In this document: positions 8,733 to 17,884 of the stretch, piece by piece
How the letters are laid out: each line of letters begins with the position of its first letter
How positions within the stretch are numbered: the stretch's first letter is position 1
DNA from: Oscillatoriales cyanobacterium
GTDB taxonomy: Bacteria > Cyanobacteriota > Cyanobacteriia > Cyanobacteriales > Microcoleaceae
Direction of reading: 5' to 3'
Assembly (NCBI GenBank): GCA_004294385.1
Contig: REAP01000022.1
Coordinates: forward strand, 1 to 40,417
DNA: 40,417 bases
Program-made: the position numbers and the translations under genes
The notes under the pieces: model-generated
Told to the model about the DNA's origin: nothing
The model's database searches: none
What the model saw: the letters and a program-made list of their open reading frames with translations, nothing else

Positions 8733-8873
8733 TTCTAGTACAGAGCCACCCAATAATGGTGTATTATATAAAGTTTGTTGCAAATAGTTAAAGATTTTAT
8801 TCCATAGTTTTTACATTTTGCACTGTTCTCAAAGATCTAGAATTCAAGAAAGTGGCGGTGGTTCTACGTCACT

Positions 8874-8899
8874 CAAAAAAAGCCCTTGTAAAAAGGGAA
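8874..8899 (-). terminator. Weak terminator-like hairpin upstream of holA
   Basis: Read on the minus strand, CCCTT and AAGGG form a short stem followed by a C and seven T. No minus-strand gene lies upstream, so it might be an attenuator in the holA leader or simply chance. Confidence 0.25.
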
Positions 8900-8949
8900 A
8901 AAGAAGCCTTAAATGCCCAAAGCTATTAATTAGCGCGAGGAAATAGATA

Positions 8950-9735
8950 TTGGACGATACTTATCAAGCTTATGTAAATCGGGTAGCGCGAATGACGCTG
9001 CTGGACTCCTACAAGTCCCAGATAGAGCACATTCAGGAATCTCCCAAATTTGAACTGGACGAAGCTGGTGTCAAAGTTGCAGTGCCTTTTCCCGGCTATT
9101 CGGTGATTACGCCACCTGCTGGGGATGATGCAGAAAATGCTGCACTATATGCTAACTTACACTCTGCTCAACAACGGCTATTGCAGGAACTCCATCCTGG
9201 TTCCTTGATCGCACTACCTCCTGATAGCTTCCATGTAACTGTGGCAGATTTGATTTGGAGCAGTGCTTTTCGAGATGCTGCTGATAAAAATCCTGAATTT
9301 GACGTGCAATTACGTGAGCGCATGGCCGATCGTTTTGCTACCTCAAAACCAGTCCAAGCGGGGAGGCCTCCGATTCGGTGGATAGTTCTGGGTTCTATGG
9401 TGATGACTAGAGCGATAGGTGTCTGTGTTGCACCGATGGACGAAAACTCTTATAAACAAATTCTAGAGTTTCGGCGATCGATCTATCAAAATCCCGATTT
9501 AATTGGTTTGGGAATTGAACAGCAATATCACTTTACTGCACACATTACCCTGGGCTATTTTGGGGACACTGGGCCGAATCTAGACCGTTCTCGACTTTGC
9601 AGTTTACTGTCTGAGTTAAACGACGAATGGCTGGATACGCCGCAACAACTGTCGGTACATCGAGCCGAATTGCGGAAGTTTGATGACATGAACCGCTATT
9701 ATCGGGAACCAGACTGGCCTGTTTTTGAATTTTAA
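8950..9735 (+). CDS. 2H phosphoesterase-like protein (DUF1868-type)
   Basis: The 261-residue soluble protein carries two HxT/S-type signatures, HVTVADL (about residue 95) and HITLGYFG (about residue 198). These are spaced as in the 2H/LigT-like phosphoesterase fold. Such enzymes act on 2',3'-cyclic or other phosphodiester bonds in RNA or nucleotides; the substrate here is unknown. Translation appears to start at TTG 8950, supported by GAGGAAA about seven bases upstream and the lack of any ATG before the conserved region. It stands alone and is followed by a repeat array. Confidence 0.75.
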   Translation: MDDTYQAYVNRVARMTLLDSYKSQIEHIQESPKFELDEAGVKVAVPFPGYSVITPPAGDDAENAALYANLHSAQQRLLQELHPGSLIALPPDSFHVTVADLIWSSAFRDAADKNPEFDVQLRERMADRFATSKPVQAGRPPIRWIVLGSMVMTRAIGVCVAPMDENSYKQILEFRRSIYQNPDLIGLGIEQQYHFTAHITLGYFGDTGPNLDRSRLCSLLSELNDEWLDTPQQLSVHRAELRKFDDMNRYYREPDWPVFEF

Positions 9736-9742
9736 GGAAGGG

Positions 9743-9980
9743 GAAGTTCGGCAGCGGATTTTGTAACGGATTTAACGGATGGGGGATGGAGGGAAGTTCG
9801 GCAGCGGATTCTGTAACGGATTTAACGGATTGAAGGAAGTTCGGCAGCGGATTCTGTAACGGATTTAACGGATTGAAGGAAGTTCGGCAGGAAGTTCGGC
9901 AGCGGATTCTGTAACGGATTTAACGGATTGAAGGAAGTTCGGCAGCGGATTCTGTAACGGATTTAACGGATTGAAGGAAG
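9743..9980. repeat. Tandem array of an about 43-bp unit, five copies
   Basis: The unit begins GGAAGTTCGGCAGCGGATT and ends AACGGATTTAACGGATTGAA. Copies start near 9747, 9793, 9836, 9890 and 9933. The first has a variant end, and one junction carries a partial extra copy of GGAAGTTCGGCA. Inside each unit the sub-repeat TAACGGAT occurs twice. There is no open frame or hairpin of note. Length variation by slippage is likely. Confidence 0.9.
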
Positions 9981-10131
9981 ATTTTCGCATCTCCCTTCAT
10001 CTCCCCATCTCCCGCTCTCCCTTGTGCACCACAACAGATATTACCGATTAAATGGTTTAATTGTTTTGGCTTGGCAATAAAGTCAAGTAAAAAAATATAA
10101 TTAACCAGGAAAAATTAGCTAGTCTAGTTTT
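9981..10131. other. Intergenic leader of cbiET
   Basis: A CT-rich stretch (CATCTCCC motifs) is followed by an AT-rich leader. I looked for a cobalamin riboswitch and did not see the conserved B12-box sequence. Only an AGGAAAAA-like element lies about 20 bp before the presumed start. Confidence 0.4.
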
Positions 10132-11460
10132 TTGATTTTTGCTCAAAAAGTGACTGTACACGTCGTTGGTATCGGTTTGGATGGATCTGCTGGGCTGAGT
10201 GCATCAGCACGGCAGATTGTAGAAATGGCCGCTCTGCTAGTAGGGAGCGATCGCCATTTAAGTTATTTTACACAGCAATCCTGCGATCGCTGGGTGTTGG
10301 AAGATGTGACCGCCGCAATTCTAGAAATTCGGCGATGGCTGGCATTAAATGCGAATTTGGAGCCAAATGCAGAGACTTTTTCGCCCCCTTCGCCTCAACT
10401 GATTGTAATTTTGGTGGCGGGCGACCCGCTGTTTTATGGCTGGGGAAAGTTGTTAATTGCTCAATTGCCAGCAGCAAAATTGACTTTTCACCCCCATGTC
10501 AGCTCGATGCAGTTGGCTTTCAATCGCTTGCAAATCCCTTGGCAAGATGCACATTTTGTGGGTTCCCAGGGACTTTATTTTGAGGAATTGACTGCCAAAC
10601 TTAAACTCGGTGTCGAGAAGATTGCGGCGCTAGTGGATGAAATTCACACTCCGGCTGCACTGGCAAATTTGGTGCAGGCTCTAGATTTGCCTACACGCTA
10701 CGAATTTTGGGTTTGCGAAAATTTGGGGTCTGCGGACGAACGAGTGGGGTGCAGAACTCTGTCAGCTTTGTTGGAAGAGTCTTTTGCACCCCTGAGTGTG
10801 GTGGTGATGCTGCGGGTATCTGGGATGGCGACGGTGGAATCTTGGGATTTGGAAAAGTTACCTTTGTTGGGTGTACCGGATGGGGCTTTTATCGGTTGTG
10901 GCGATCGCCCTGGTTTGACGGTGGAACGGGAAGTGCGAGTATTAGTGTTGGGGCAATTGGCTTTGCAATCGGGACAGGTGGTTTGGGATGTGGGTGCTGG
11001 GAATGGTGCTGTGTCGATCGAAGTTGCTCGTTTATTCCCGCAGTCTCAGGTTTATGCGATCGAACAAACGGTTTCTGGTATTTCGGCGATCGAGTTCAAC
11101 TATACCCGTTTTGGGCTGCAAAATCTGTTCTCGATTCACGGCACCGCCCCGGAAATTCTGCACCGCTTGCGTCCTCCAGACCGGATTTTCATTGGTTGTA
11201 GTGGTGGAGGGTTGACTAAAATTTTGGGTGTTTGCGCCCTGCGGCTGCTCCCTGGAGGTTCGATGGTGCTAGTTTTGGATGTTTTGGAGGATGTTGCTTC
11301 TGTTTTGAGCTGGATGGGCGATCGGGTGCGCCGGGAACCGCACTGGAGTTATCGGATTCTGCAAGTGCAGTTATCTCGTTCTTTGTTGGCGGGGAATTTG
11401 ACTCGTTTTGATCCGTTGCGGCCAGTTTCGATCGTTACAATCGATCGGCTTTTGGATTGA
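10132..11460 (+). CDS. cobL/cbiET: Precorrin-6Y C5,15-methyltransferase (decarboxylating), CbiE-CbiT fusion
   Basis: The protein has about 442 residues. The N-terminal half (about 5-215) is a CbiE-type SAM methylase: VHVVGIGLDGSAGLS, VGSDRHLSYF and VAGDPLFYGWGK are the family loops. The C-terminal half (about 240-442) is CbiT: VWDVGAGNGAVSIEVAR is the SAM-binding motif I, and FIGCSGGGLTKIL is characteristic. The fused enzyme methylates C5 and C15 of the corrin ring and removes the ring C acetate during cobalamin (pseudocobalamin in cyanobacteria) synthesis. The start is uncertain between TTG 10132 and GTG 10150. No other cobalamin gene is nearby. Confidence 0.9.
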   Translation: MIFAQKVTVHVVGIGLDGSAGLSASARQIVEMAALLVGSDRHLSYFTQQSCDRWVLEDVTAAILEIRRWLALNANLEPNAETFSPPSPQLIVILVAGDPLFYGWGKLLIAQLPAAKLTFHPHVSSMQLAFNRLQIPWQDAHFVGSQGLYFEELTAKLKLGVEKIAALVDEIHTPAALANLVQALDLPTRYEFWVCENLGSADERVGCRTLSALLEESFAPLSVVVMLRVSGMATVESWDLEKLPLLGVPDGAFIGCGDRPGLTVEREVRVLVLGQLALQSGQVVWDVGAGNGAVSIEVARLFPQSQVYAIEQTVSGISAIEFNYTRFGLQNLFSIHGTAPEILHRLRPPDRIFIGCSGGGLTKILGVCALRLLPGGSMVLVLDVLEDVASVLSWMGDRVRREPHWSYRILQVQLSRSLLAGNLTRFDPLRPVSIVTIDRLLD

Positions 11461-11570
11461 TGTGGAATGATTTAACCGCAGATGTAGGCAGATAAACGCG
11501 GATGAACGCAGATAAGACTGTTGCAGAAAAAACTGGTTTCTCTCTCTTCTGGGACTCTGCGTCAGCAACA

Positions 11571-11815
11571 GGCAAGATGCCTGTTCCACAAAGAGTGAAT
11601 TTCTTGTGGGATGGGCATCCTGCCCGTCCATAAAAGGCAAGATGCCTGTTCCACAAAGAGTGAATTTCTTGTGGGATGGGCATCCTGCCCGTCCGTTCCA
11701 CAAAAAGTAAATTTCTTGTGGGATGGGCATCCTGCCCGTCCATAAAAGGCAAGATGCCTGTTCCACAAAAAGTAAATTTCTTGTGGGATGGGCATCCTGC
11801 CCGTCCATAAAAGGC
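11571..11815. repeat. Array of four hairpin-forming repeats
   Basis: Each unit of about 65 bp contains AGGCAAGATGCCT, TTCCACAA...TTGTGGGA and GGGCATCCTGCCC, all self-complementary. A unit can therefore fold into successive hairpins. The first, second and fourth copies are nearly full; the third lacks its first part. The inside TTC(A/T)-rich loop differs slightly between copies (GAGTGAA against AAGTAAA). Long open frames across it on the minus strand are repeat artefacts. It looks like a REP- or MITE-type interspersed cyanobacterial repeat. Confidence 0.9.
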
Positions 11816-11865
11816 TAATTGAGAATGGTGCAAGATCTCAGATACAACCGAATTTGCCATAAATT

Positions 11866-12744
11866 CTAGCTGATTCCTTTTTGCATTAGAAATAGTAGGG
11901 TTCCTGTTGTTAGTAATAACATAATTCCGGCGGCACCAGCTAGGGGTTTTTCTGCTATTCCTGTAATCCATTGGGGTACTTTTTGGCTAGGTTTAATTAG
12001 TTTAGCTGTATCTACGATGGTGATTCCCCAAATCCAACCTGCGTGAAGCCCGATCGCAATTCCTAGACTACCACCATCTGTGACGCGGGCTAGGGCTAAA
12101 ACCATCCCCATCAGCCACAATCCGGGGAGTTGAGGTATGGTTTCTTTGGGTGCCCAGATCAGGTGGGCGATCGCAAAAATGAAACTGGCGATCACGGTGG
12201 CTGTTACTATTGAGTAATCTTGTTGCAGTAAATTTGGCAAACAGCCCCGAAAAATCAACTCTTCTGTTGCACTAATCCACAGCGCTAATAACAAAATCAG
12301 CAGAGTCGAAGGATTGAGGATTGAAGCCCAAGGATTAATGATTTGTTCGCTGCTTTTGGTTTCCACTTCGCTGTTTTGTAGTTGAATCCAACCCAAGGCT
12401 AATTGTAAGCCGAATAAAATGGCTAAGCTGACTATTCCTAATCCTAATCCTAGCAGTGCAGAAATTAAAGTTGCGGGTTGCCAAAACAAACCCCAGTCAG
12501 CAAGAGATACGCTTTCTATCCAGGTTGTCGCCCATAATATCAAGGGGACAATTAGGTAGAGAGAAGCTACTAATGGCAGTTTTTTGTTTCCCAAGGGTTG
12601 GGGTGGTTGCCATTTCAGGGCGATTGCGACGATAATTGCGATCGGCAACCATAGGCAAGTCCAAGTTAAGAAAAAAACTATTACTTTGACAAGGGCTGGT
12701 ATTGACGGCGACAGGAGTCGCAGGTTAGTTAGACTGTTCCACAT
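11866..12744 (-). CDS. CPBP-family intramembrane metalloprotease
   Basis: The 292-residue polytopic protein has about seven hydrophobic segments. The CPBP (CAAX protease/bacteriocin-processing) motifs are present in order: EELIFRG (EExxxR) near residue 162, FAIAHL (FxxxH) near 190, and GLHAGWIWG near 232. It is predicted to sit in the plasma or thylakoid membrane and cleave membrane substrates. Its substrate is unknown. The start codon ATG 12744 gives MWNSLTNLR. It is divergent from the GH57 gene with about 140 bp between the start codons. Confidence 0.88.
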   Translation of the reverse strand: MWNSLTNLRLLSPSIPALVKVIVFFLTWTCLWLPIAIIVAIALKWQPPQPLGNKKLPLVASLYLIVPLILWATTWIESVSLADWGLFWQPATLISALLGLGLGIVSLAILFGLQLALGWIQLQNSEVETKSSEQIINPWASILNPSTLLILLLALWISATEELIFRGCLPNLLQQDYSIVTATVIASFIFAIAHLIWAPKETIPQLPGLWLMGMVLALARVTDGGSLGIAIGLHAGWIWGITIVDTAKLIKPSQKVPQWITGIAEKPLAGAAGIMLLLTTGTLLFLMQKGIS

Positions 12745-12884
12745 TTAAGCATTTTTGCGATCGGTTCACAACAGAATAGAATAAAGGATCAATTCTTTTG
12801 CAGGCATATTCTGCTACTCTTAAATTTTACAGCTATTTTGGCAGTAGCAGACACTACCGCTCCAAAATTATTGAGGAAAGTTTT

Positions 12885-14381
12885 ATGCCTGCGATCGCAC
12901 AATCTCCCAATTTATCCATTTTACAAGAAATCAACTCAGGATTACCCAATATTTGCGGCTCGGAAGCAGAAATTAGTGCCGCAGTCAATAGCAACGAACC
13001 AGTCTTTCTACCTACGACAAACCTCCGCCTCGAAAATATTCAAGCCGGATTCGCCTGCGCCCTGCATATGCACCAACCCACAATTCCGGCTGGTGCAAAC
13101 GGCGAACTAATCTGCAATCTTCAGAATATGTTTGAACATCCCAACCAAGGAGACAATCATAACGCCGGAGTCTTTGCTTGGTGCTATTCCCGCATGGGAG
13201 AATTCATTCCCCAACTGATTGCTGAAGGTTGCAATCCGCGAATTATGCTCGATTATTCCGGCAATTTGTTGTGGGGATTGCAGCAAATGGGACGCGACGA
13301 TATTTTTGATAATCTCAAGCGAATTACTTGCGATCCGCAATATCAACCTCACGTAGAATGGCTGGGGACAATGTGGAGTCATGCCGTAATTCCTTCAACT
13401 CCAATTCCTGATATCAAACTCCAAATTCAAGCATGGCAACATTATTTTGCATCAATTTTTGGCTTGGATGCCCTGAAGCGTGTCAAAGGTTTTTCGCCTC
13501 CAGAAATGCACTTTCCTAATCATCCTGATACGCTTTATGAATATATCAAAGCTTTAAAAGAATGTGGCTACCGCTGGCTGATGGTACAAGAACATTCTGT
13601 AGAAAATATTGATGGTTCGGGATTGTCGCAAGACCAAAAATATATTCCCAACCGTTTGATGGCGCGCAATTCTCACGGTGAAACAATCAGTATCACGGCT
13701 TTGATTAAAACCCAAGGTTCTGATACGAAATTGGTCGGTCAAATGCAGCCGTATTACGAAGCAAAAGGACGTAATAAACAGCTAATTGGTAATGTCACAA
13801 TTCCTTCTTTGGTGACTCAGATTGCTGACGGTGAAAATGGCGGCGTGATGATGAATGAATTCCCCAGTGCTTTTATGAAAGCTTGGCATGAAAATCGCGA
13901 ACAAGGTGGCGGAAAATCTGGTGTTGTTGGTTTAAACGGTACTGAATATTTGGAGATGATTGAAGCGGCGGGTGTTAATCCTGATGATTATCCGATTTGT
14001 CAGGGAATCAACCAGCACAAAATCTGGCAGTTAGTCGATGCTGATAGTGCGACACCGGAAAAGGTCGAAAGTGCGATCGCCCAAATCAAGCAAACCGACC
14101 ATAATTTTCACATGGATGGTGCTTCTTGGACTAACGATTTGAGTTGGGTGAAAGGCTACGAAAATGTCTTGGAACCGATGAATCTACTCAGCGCTGCATT
14201 TCACAAAAAATATGACCCGCTGGTGCAGCAAGATGCTAGCATTACTAAGCAGTTTGAATATCAACAAGCTTTGCTTTATAACTTGTTAGTGCAAACAAGC
14301 TGTTTCCGCTATTGGGGACAGGGAACTTGGACTGATTATGCACGGGAACTTTATAATCGTGGTGCTGCTTTAATGAAGTAG
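12885..14381 (+). CDS. Glycoside hydrolase family 57 protein
   Basis: The 498-residue protein starts at ATG 12885, which has GAGGAAAG just upstream; an in-frame TTG at 12798 is less likely. GFACALHMHQP near residue 60 is the GH57 N-terminal strand motif, followed by NAGVFAWCYSRMGEFIP and by the GFSPPEMHFPNHPDTLYEYI stretch containing a candidate catalytic Glu. GH57 enzymes act on alpha-glucans (amylase, branching enzyme, 4-alpha-glucanotransferase). The exact activity cannot be read from the sequence, but a role in glycogen handling is reasonable. Confidence 0.82.
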   Translation: MPAIAQSPNLSILQEINSGLPNICGSEAEISAAVNSNEPVFLPTTNLRLENIQAGFACALHMHQPTIPAGANGELICNLQNMFEHPNQGDNHNAGVFAWCYSRMGEFIPQLIAEGCNPRIMLDYSGNLLWGLQQMGRDDIFDNLKRITCDPQYQPHVEWLGTMWSHAVIPSTPIPDIKLQIQAWQHYFASIFGLDALKRVKGFSPPEMHFPNHPDTLYEYIKALKECGYRWLMVQEHSVENIDGSGLSQDQKYIPNRLMARNSHGETISITALIKTQGSDTKLVGQMQPYYEAKGRNKQLIGNVTIPSLVTQIADGENGGVMMNEFPSAFMKAWHENREQGGGKSGVVGLNGTEYLEMIEAAGVNPDDYPICQGINQHKIWQLVDADSATPEKVESAIAQIKQTDHNFHMDGASWTNDLSWVKGYENVLEPMNLLSAAFHKKYDPLVQQDASITKQFEYQQALLYNLLVQTSCFRYWGQGTWTDYARELYNRGAALMK

Positions 14382-14515
14382 GAAAAGTTTGTAGTTGCGG
14401 TGTGAAAAAAAACCCGCAACTGCGAATTTTACCAAAGTGCGATCGCTTGACTGGTCGCATTTTTTTAATCGCAAAAACCGTGATATATTATGAAAATCTT
14501 ATTAATATCAAGAAA

Positions 14516-16195
14516 ATGAATAAAAAACAAATTTTAAATTCCCAAAAAAGTCAAGTTATTGAGGCACTAAAGCAGGATTATTTTCCAATGATCCCGCAGC
14601 TTCCGAGGAACTGGCCACCAGAGCAACATGAAAAAAATCGATTGAGCCGTTCTTTGGCTGCATTTGCGATCGCCAATCTTGCCGATATTACCCCAGCTCA
14701 AGCGGCTAACTCAATTATCAACGGGGAAAATGACAATGGGATTGATGCCATTTATTTCGACCGGATGAAAAATTTGCTTTTGTTGGTGCAGGCTAAGGCT
14801 GGGAATGCTCCAAACATGGGTGATAATAAAAAATTTTGTGATGGGATTAGAGATTTAGTCGATCGACGTTTTCAGAAATTTAATGATGGCTTTACGCGCT
14901 TGCAGCAAGATGTTGAAGATGCTTTAAATACTAACGGGGTAAAAATAGTTGGCTGTAATATATATCTTGATGAAAGCCTGAGTTCTCATGTGATTGCGGA
15001 TCTTAATCAGTTAGAAACTGAACTGAATCAGTTCGATCGACGTTTTGAATGGCAAGATTTAAATATTGGCATAACACATGGTTGGTTGACAGCCAAACAA
15101 GCGATCGCCCCTATTGATGTAGTCTTGACGTTGGAAAACTGGCATTGTTTGGATCGGCCGCGTAGGGCATTTTATGGATTGGTTAAGGCTTCAGAACTTG
15201 CATCTTTATATCAACAACATAATAAGTCGCTTTTTGAGAAAAATATCCGTTATTACCTAGGTGCAGAGGATGTTAACTTAGCGATTGCGGAAACTGTCAA
15301 AGAGCAACCATCTGAACTATTTTATCTCAACAATGGTCTGACGATTACTTGTTCGGTAATTAGTCTGCCATCGGGACATAAACAGGAATCAACTCAATTT
15401 ACTTTAAAAGGTTTTTCCGTCGTAAATGGGGCGCAAACGGTAGGAGCGATCGCTTCTGTTTATAATGCTAATGGTTCAATATCTGCTGATGCCAAGTTAT
15501 TAGTTACAATTATTGAAGTGGGGACGGAAACTGATAATATTGGCGAAAAAATTACTGGGGCAAGAAATACGCAAAATGCTGTGCGCGATGTTTATTTTGC
15601 CGCGTTAGATCCCAATCAAGAACGTTTGCGACAGGAATGTATGGTATCGAATATTATTTATGAATATCGACCATCGGCGGAGCGGAATCAGGATGCGATT
15701 ACGATTGAACAGGCCGCAGTTGCTCTTGCTTGTTTTAGCGGTGATACGGAAATAGTGGTTGCAGCAAAGAGAGAAATTAGTCAGCTTTATAAGCGTTATT
15801 ATGGTATATTGTTTAGTGATGCGATTTCAGGAGTTACGCTTTGTCGTTATGTGCGAATCTTTCAATATCTGGATGAAATTTTTTCGGCTTCTGAACAGGC
15901 TGCAACAGGTCAACAAAAAAAGTTTTATAAGCACGGTAGATTTTTTATTCTAGATATTCTTGCAAGACGCTATAAACCTTTGCTGAATAAGCATGAAGTT
16001 GATTTATCTGAGGATGATAAAATACAACTTTCACGAATTGGCATAGAGATTGCTGAGGTTGTTTACACTGTTGCTGAATCGAACTTTGCTAGTGACAATA
16101 AGGGATATCTTGCTATTTTTAGAAATATCACAGATGTTAAGCCTTTAACGAGTGAGGTGATGCAGGAGTTAGATCGCAGGGATGCTCAGGCTTAA
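14516..16195 (+). CDS. AIPR-family phage-defence protein
   Basis: The 559-residue protein starts at ATG 14516 (MNKKQILNSQ); the frame runs upstream to 14402 but without a ribosome site. The AIPR signature is clear: FYLNNGLTITCSV, GFSVVNGAQTVGAI and ITGARNTQNAVRDVYFAALD. The N-terminal part contains NGIDAIYFDRMKNLLLLVQAKAG, a D...QxK arrangement resembling a PD-(D/E)XK nuclease with Gln in the third position. AIPR proteins take their name from abortive-infection phage resistance; the mechanism is not settled. It lies 45 bp upstream of the type III methyltransferase gene on the same strand and probably shares its transcript. Confidence 0.85.
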   Translation: MNKKQILNSQKSQVIEALKQDYFPMIPQLPRNWPPEQHEKNRLSRSLAAFAIANLADITPAQAANSIINGENDNGIDAIYFDRMKNLLLLVQAKAGNAPNMGDNKKFCDGIRDLVDRRFQKFNDGFTRLQQDVEDALNTNGVKIVGCNIYLDESLSSHVIADLNQLETELNQFDRRFEWQDLNIGITHGWLTAKQAIAPIDVVLTLENWHCLDRPRRAFYGLVKASELASLYQQHNKSLFEKNIRYYLGAEDVNLAIAETVKEQPSELFYLNNGLTITCSVISLPSGHKQESTQFTLKGFSVVNGAQTVGAIASVYNANGSISADAKLLVTIIEVGTETDNIGEKITGARNTQNAVRDVYFAALDPNQERLRQECMVSNIIYEYRPSAERNQDAITIEQAAVALACFSGDTEIVVAAKREISQLYKRYYGILFSDAISGVTLCRYVRIFQYLDEIFSASEQAATGQQKKFYKHGRFFILDILARRYKPLLNKHEVDLSEDDKIQLSRIGIEIAEVVYTVAESNFASDNKGYLAIFRNITDVKPLTSEVMQELDRRDAQA

Positions 16196-16240
16196 AATCC
16201 GAATATACCTACAGTTTAACTTGTGAGATAGATATTAATT

Positions 16241-17884
16241 ATGAATAAGAAGCAGAGACTAGAATTAACCTGGATTGGTAAGGATATTCGCCCCAAGCTG
16301 GAGCCGCGAATTTTGCTGGAAGATCCAGAGAGGTCTTATCATGCGGCGCATCAGGTGAGTGAAAATGATATTTTTGATAATCGCTTAATTTTCGGGGATA
16401 ATTTGTTGGCTCTCAAGGCTTTGGAGTCAGAGTTTGCAGGAAAAGTTAAGTGTATTTTTATCGATCCGCCATATAATACAGGGTCAGCTTTTGAACATTA
16501 TGATGATGGAATTGAACATTCTATCTGGCTTGGTTTAATGCGCGATCGTTTAGAGATTATTCGACGTTTATTATCAGAAGATGGATCGCTGTGGATCACT
16601 ATTGATGATAATGAAGCGCATTATTTAAAAGTGATGTGTGACGAGATTTTTGGGCGCGTAAATTTTGTTGCGAATGTAGTCTGGCAGAAGAAGTATGCGG
16701 CATCGAATGATGCACTATGGTTCAGTAACGATCATGACCATATTTTAGTTTATGCAAAAGTTAAAACCTCTTGGAAACCTAATAGACTTCCTCGAACTGA
16801 AAAATCAAACTCAGCATACAAAAATCCTGATAATGATCCTCGTGGTGCTTGGCAATCAGACAATTATACTTGTAACAAATCTATTGATGAGCGTCCTAAT
16901 CTATACTATCCAATCACTAATCCAAATACTGGTCAAATTATTCTCCCTAAGAAAACGGCAGTATGGAGATATTCGCGTGAGAGACATGAAGATAATGAAC
17001 AACAGGGCTTAGTGTATTGGGGAGTAGAAGGAAAGAACTCTGTACCTCGCTTCAAGAGATTATTAAGTGCGGTTTCTGACAAAGGAGGAGTACCACAAAC
17101 AATATGGACATGGGAAGAAGTGGGTCATAATCAAGATGCTAAACGAGAGCAGTTGCAACTTAATGCACAAGAACCATTTTCAACTCCTAAACCTGAAAAG
17201 CTACTAGAACGTATTCTTCAACTTGCCACTAATCCCAAAGATATTGTTCTTGATTCCTTTGCAGGATCGGGAACAACAGGCGCAGTCGCGCAAAAAATGG
17301 GAAGACGCTGGATTATGATTGAACTCGGCGAACATTGTCATACCCATATCATTCCCCGACTCAAAAAAGTAATTGATGGCGAAGATAAAGGTGGAATTAG
17401 TAAAGCAGTTAACTGGAAAGGTGGCGGTGGGTTTCGGTACTATAAGCTTGCACCATCTCTACTAGAAAAAGATAAATGGGATAATTGGGTAATCAACAAA
17501 ACCTATAACGCCGCGATGCTTGCTGAAGCACTCTGCAAAATCGAAGGTTTCACCTACGCACCATCAGACACATTCTATTGGCAACATGGCTATTCCACCG
17601 AAAGCGATTTTATCTATGTCACCACCCAAAATTTTAGTCATGAACAACTATCTAAACTTGCAGACGAAGTAGGACAAGAACGCACCCTACTTGTTTTATG
17701 TACCGCCTTTCGAGGCGAAACCGACATATTCCCAAACCTTACCGTAAAAAAAATTCCTAAACAAATCCTTTCACGGTGTGAATGGGGGCATGATGATTAC
17801 AGCCTAAAAATTGAAAACTTGCCAAAAGCACCTCCAAAGTTCGGACAACTATCACTATTTGACATGGATACCTATGAGAAATAA
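16241..17884 (+). CDS. mod: Type III restriction-modification DNA methyltransferase (Mod)
   Basis: The protein has 547 residues. The catalytic motif IDPPYNTG lies near residue 75 and precedes the SAM-binding motif FAGSGTTG near residue 340. That order defines beta-class amino-methyltransferases such as EcoP15I Mod. LSEDGSLWITIDDNE and the central target-recognition region (about 150-300) are also typical. It should methylate adenine (N6) at an asymmetric site and give Res its specificity. ATG 16241 starts MNKKQRLELTW. The 3' end overlaps the res start by 11 bp, and the low G+C differs from the flanking metabolic genes, as expected for a transferred defence cassette. Confidence 0.93.
   Translation: MNKKQRLELTWIGKDIRPKLEPRILLEDPERSYHAAHQVSENDIFDNRLIFGDNLLALKALESEFAGKVKCIFIDPPYNTGSAFEHYDDGIEHSIWLGLMRDRLEIIRRLLSEDGSLWITIDDNEAHYLKVMCDEIFGRVNFVANVVWQKKYAASNDALWFSNDHDHILVYAKVKTSWKPNRLPRTEKSNSAYKNPDNDPRGAWQSDNYTCNKSIDERPNLYYPITNPNTGQIILPKKTAVWRYSRERHEDNEQQGLVYWGVEGKNSVPRFKRLLSAVSDKGGVPQTIWTWEEVGHNQDAKREQLQLNAQEPFSTPKPEKLLERILQLATNPKDIVLDSFAGSGTTGAVAQKMGRRWIMIELGEHCHTHIIPRLKKVIDGEDKGGISKAVNWKGGGGFRYYKLAPSLLEKDKWDNWVINKTYNAAMLAEALCKIEGFTYAPSDTFYWQHGYSTESDFIYVTTQNFSHEQLSKLADEVGQERTLLVLCTAFRGETDIFPNLTVKKIPKQILSRCEWGHDDYSLKIENLPKAPPKFGQLSLFDMDTYEK

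Noticed and set aside
9981..10131. Cobalamin riboswitch before cbiET
   Set aside because: The conserved B12-box sequence and the expected multi-helix leader are not visible in the 150 bp available.
11371..11971. Three overlapping minus-strand open frames of 77-178 codons
   Set aside because: They encode the same HLAFYGRAGCPSHKKF-type words in different frames because they run through the hairpin repeat array; they are repeat artefacts.
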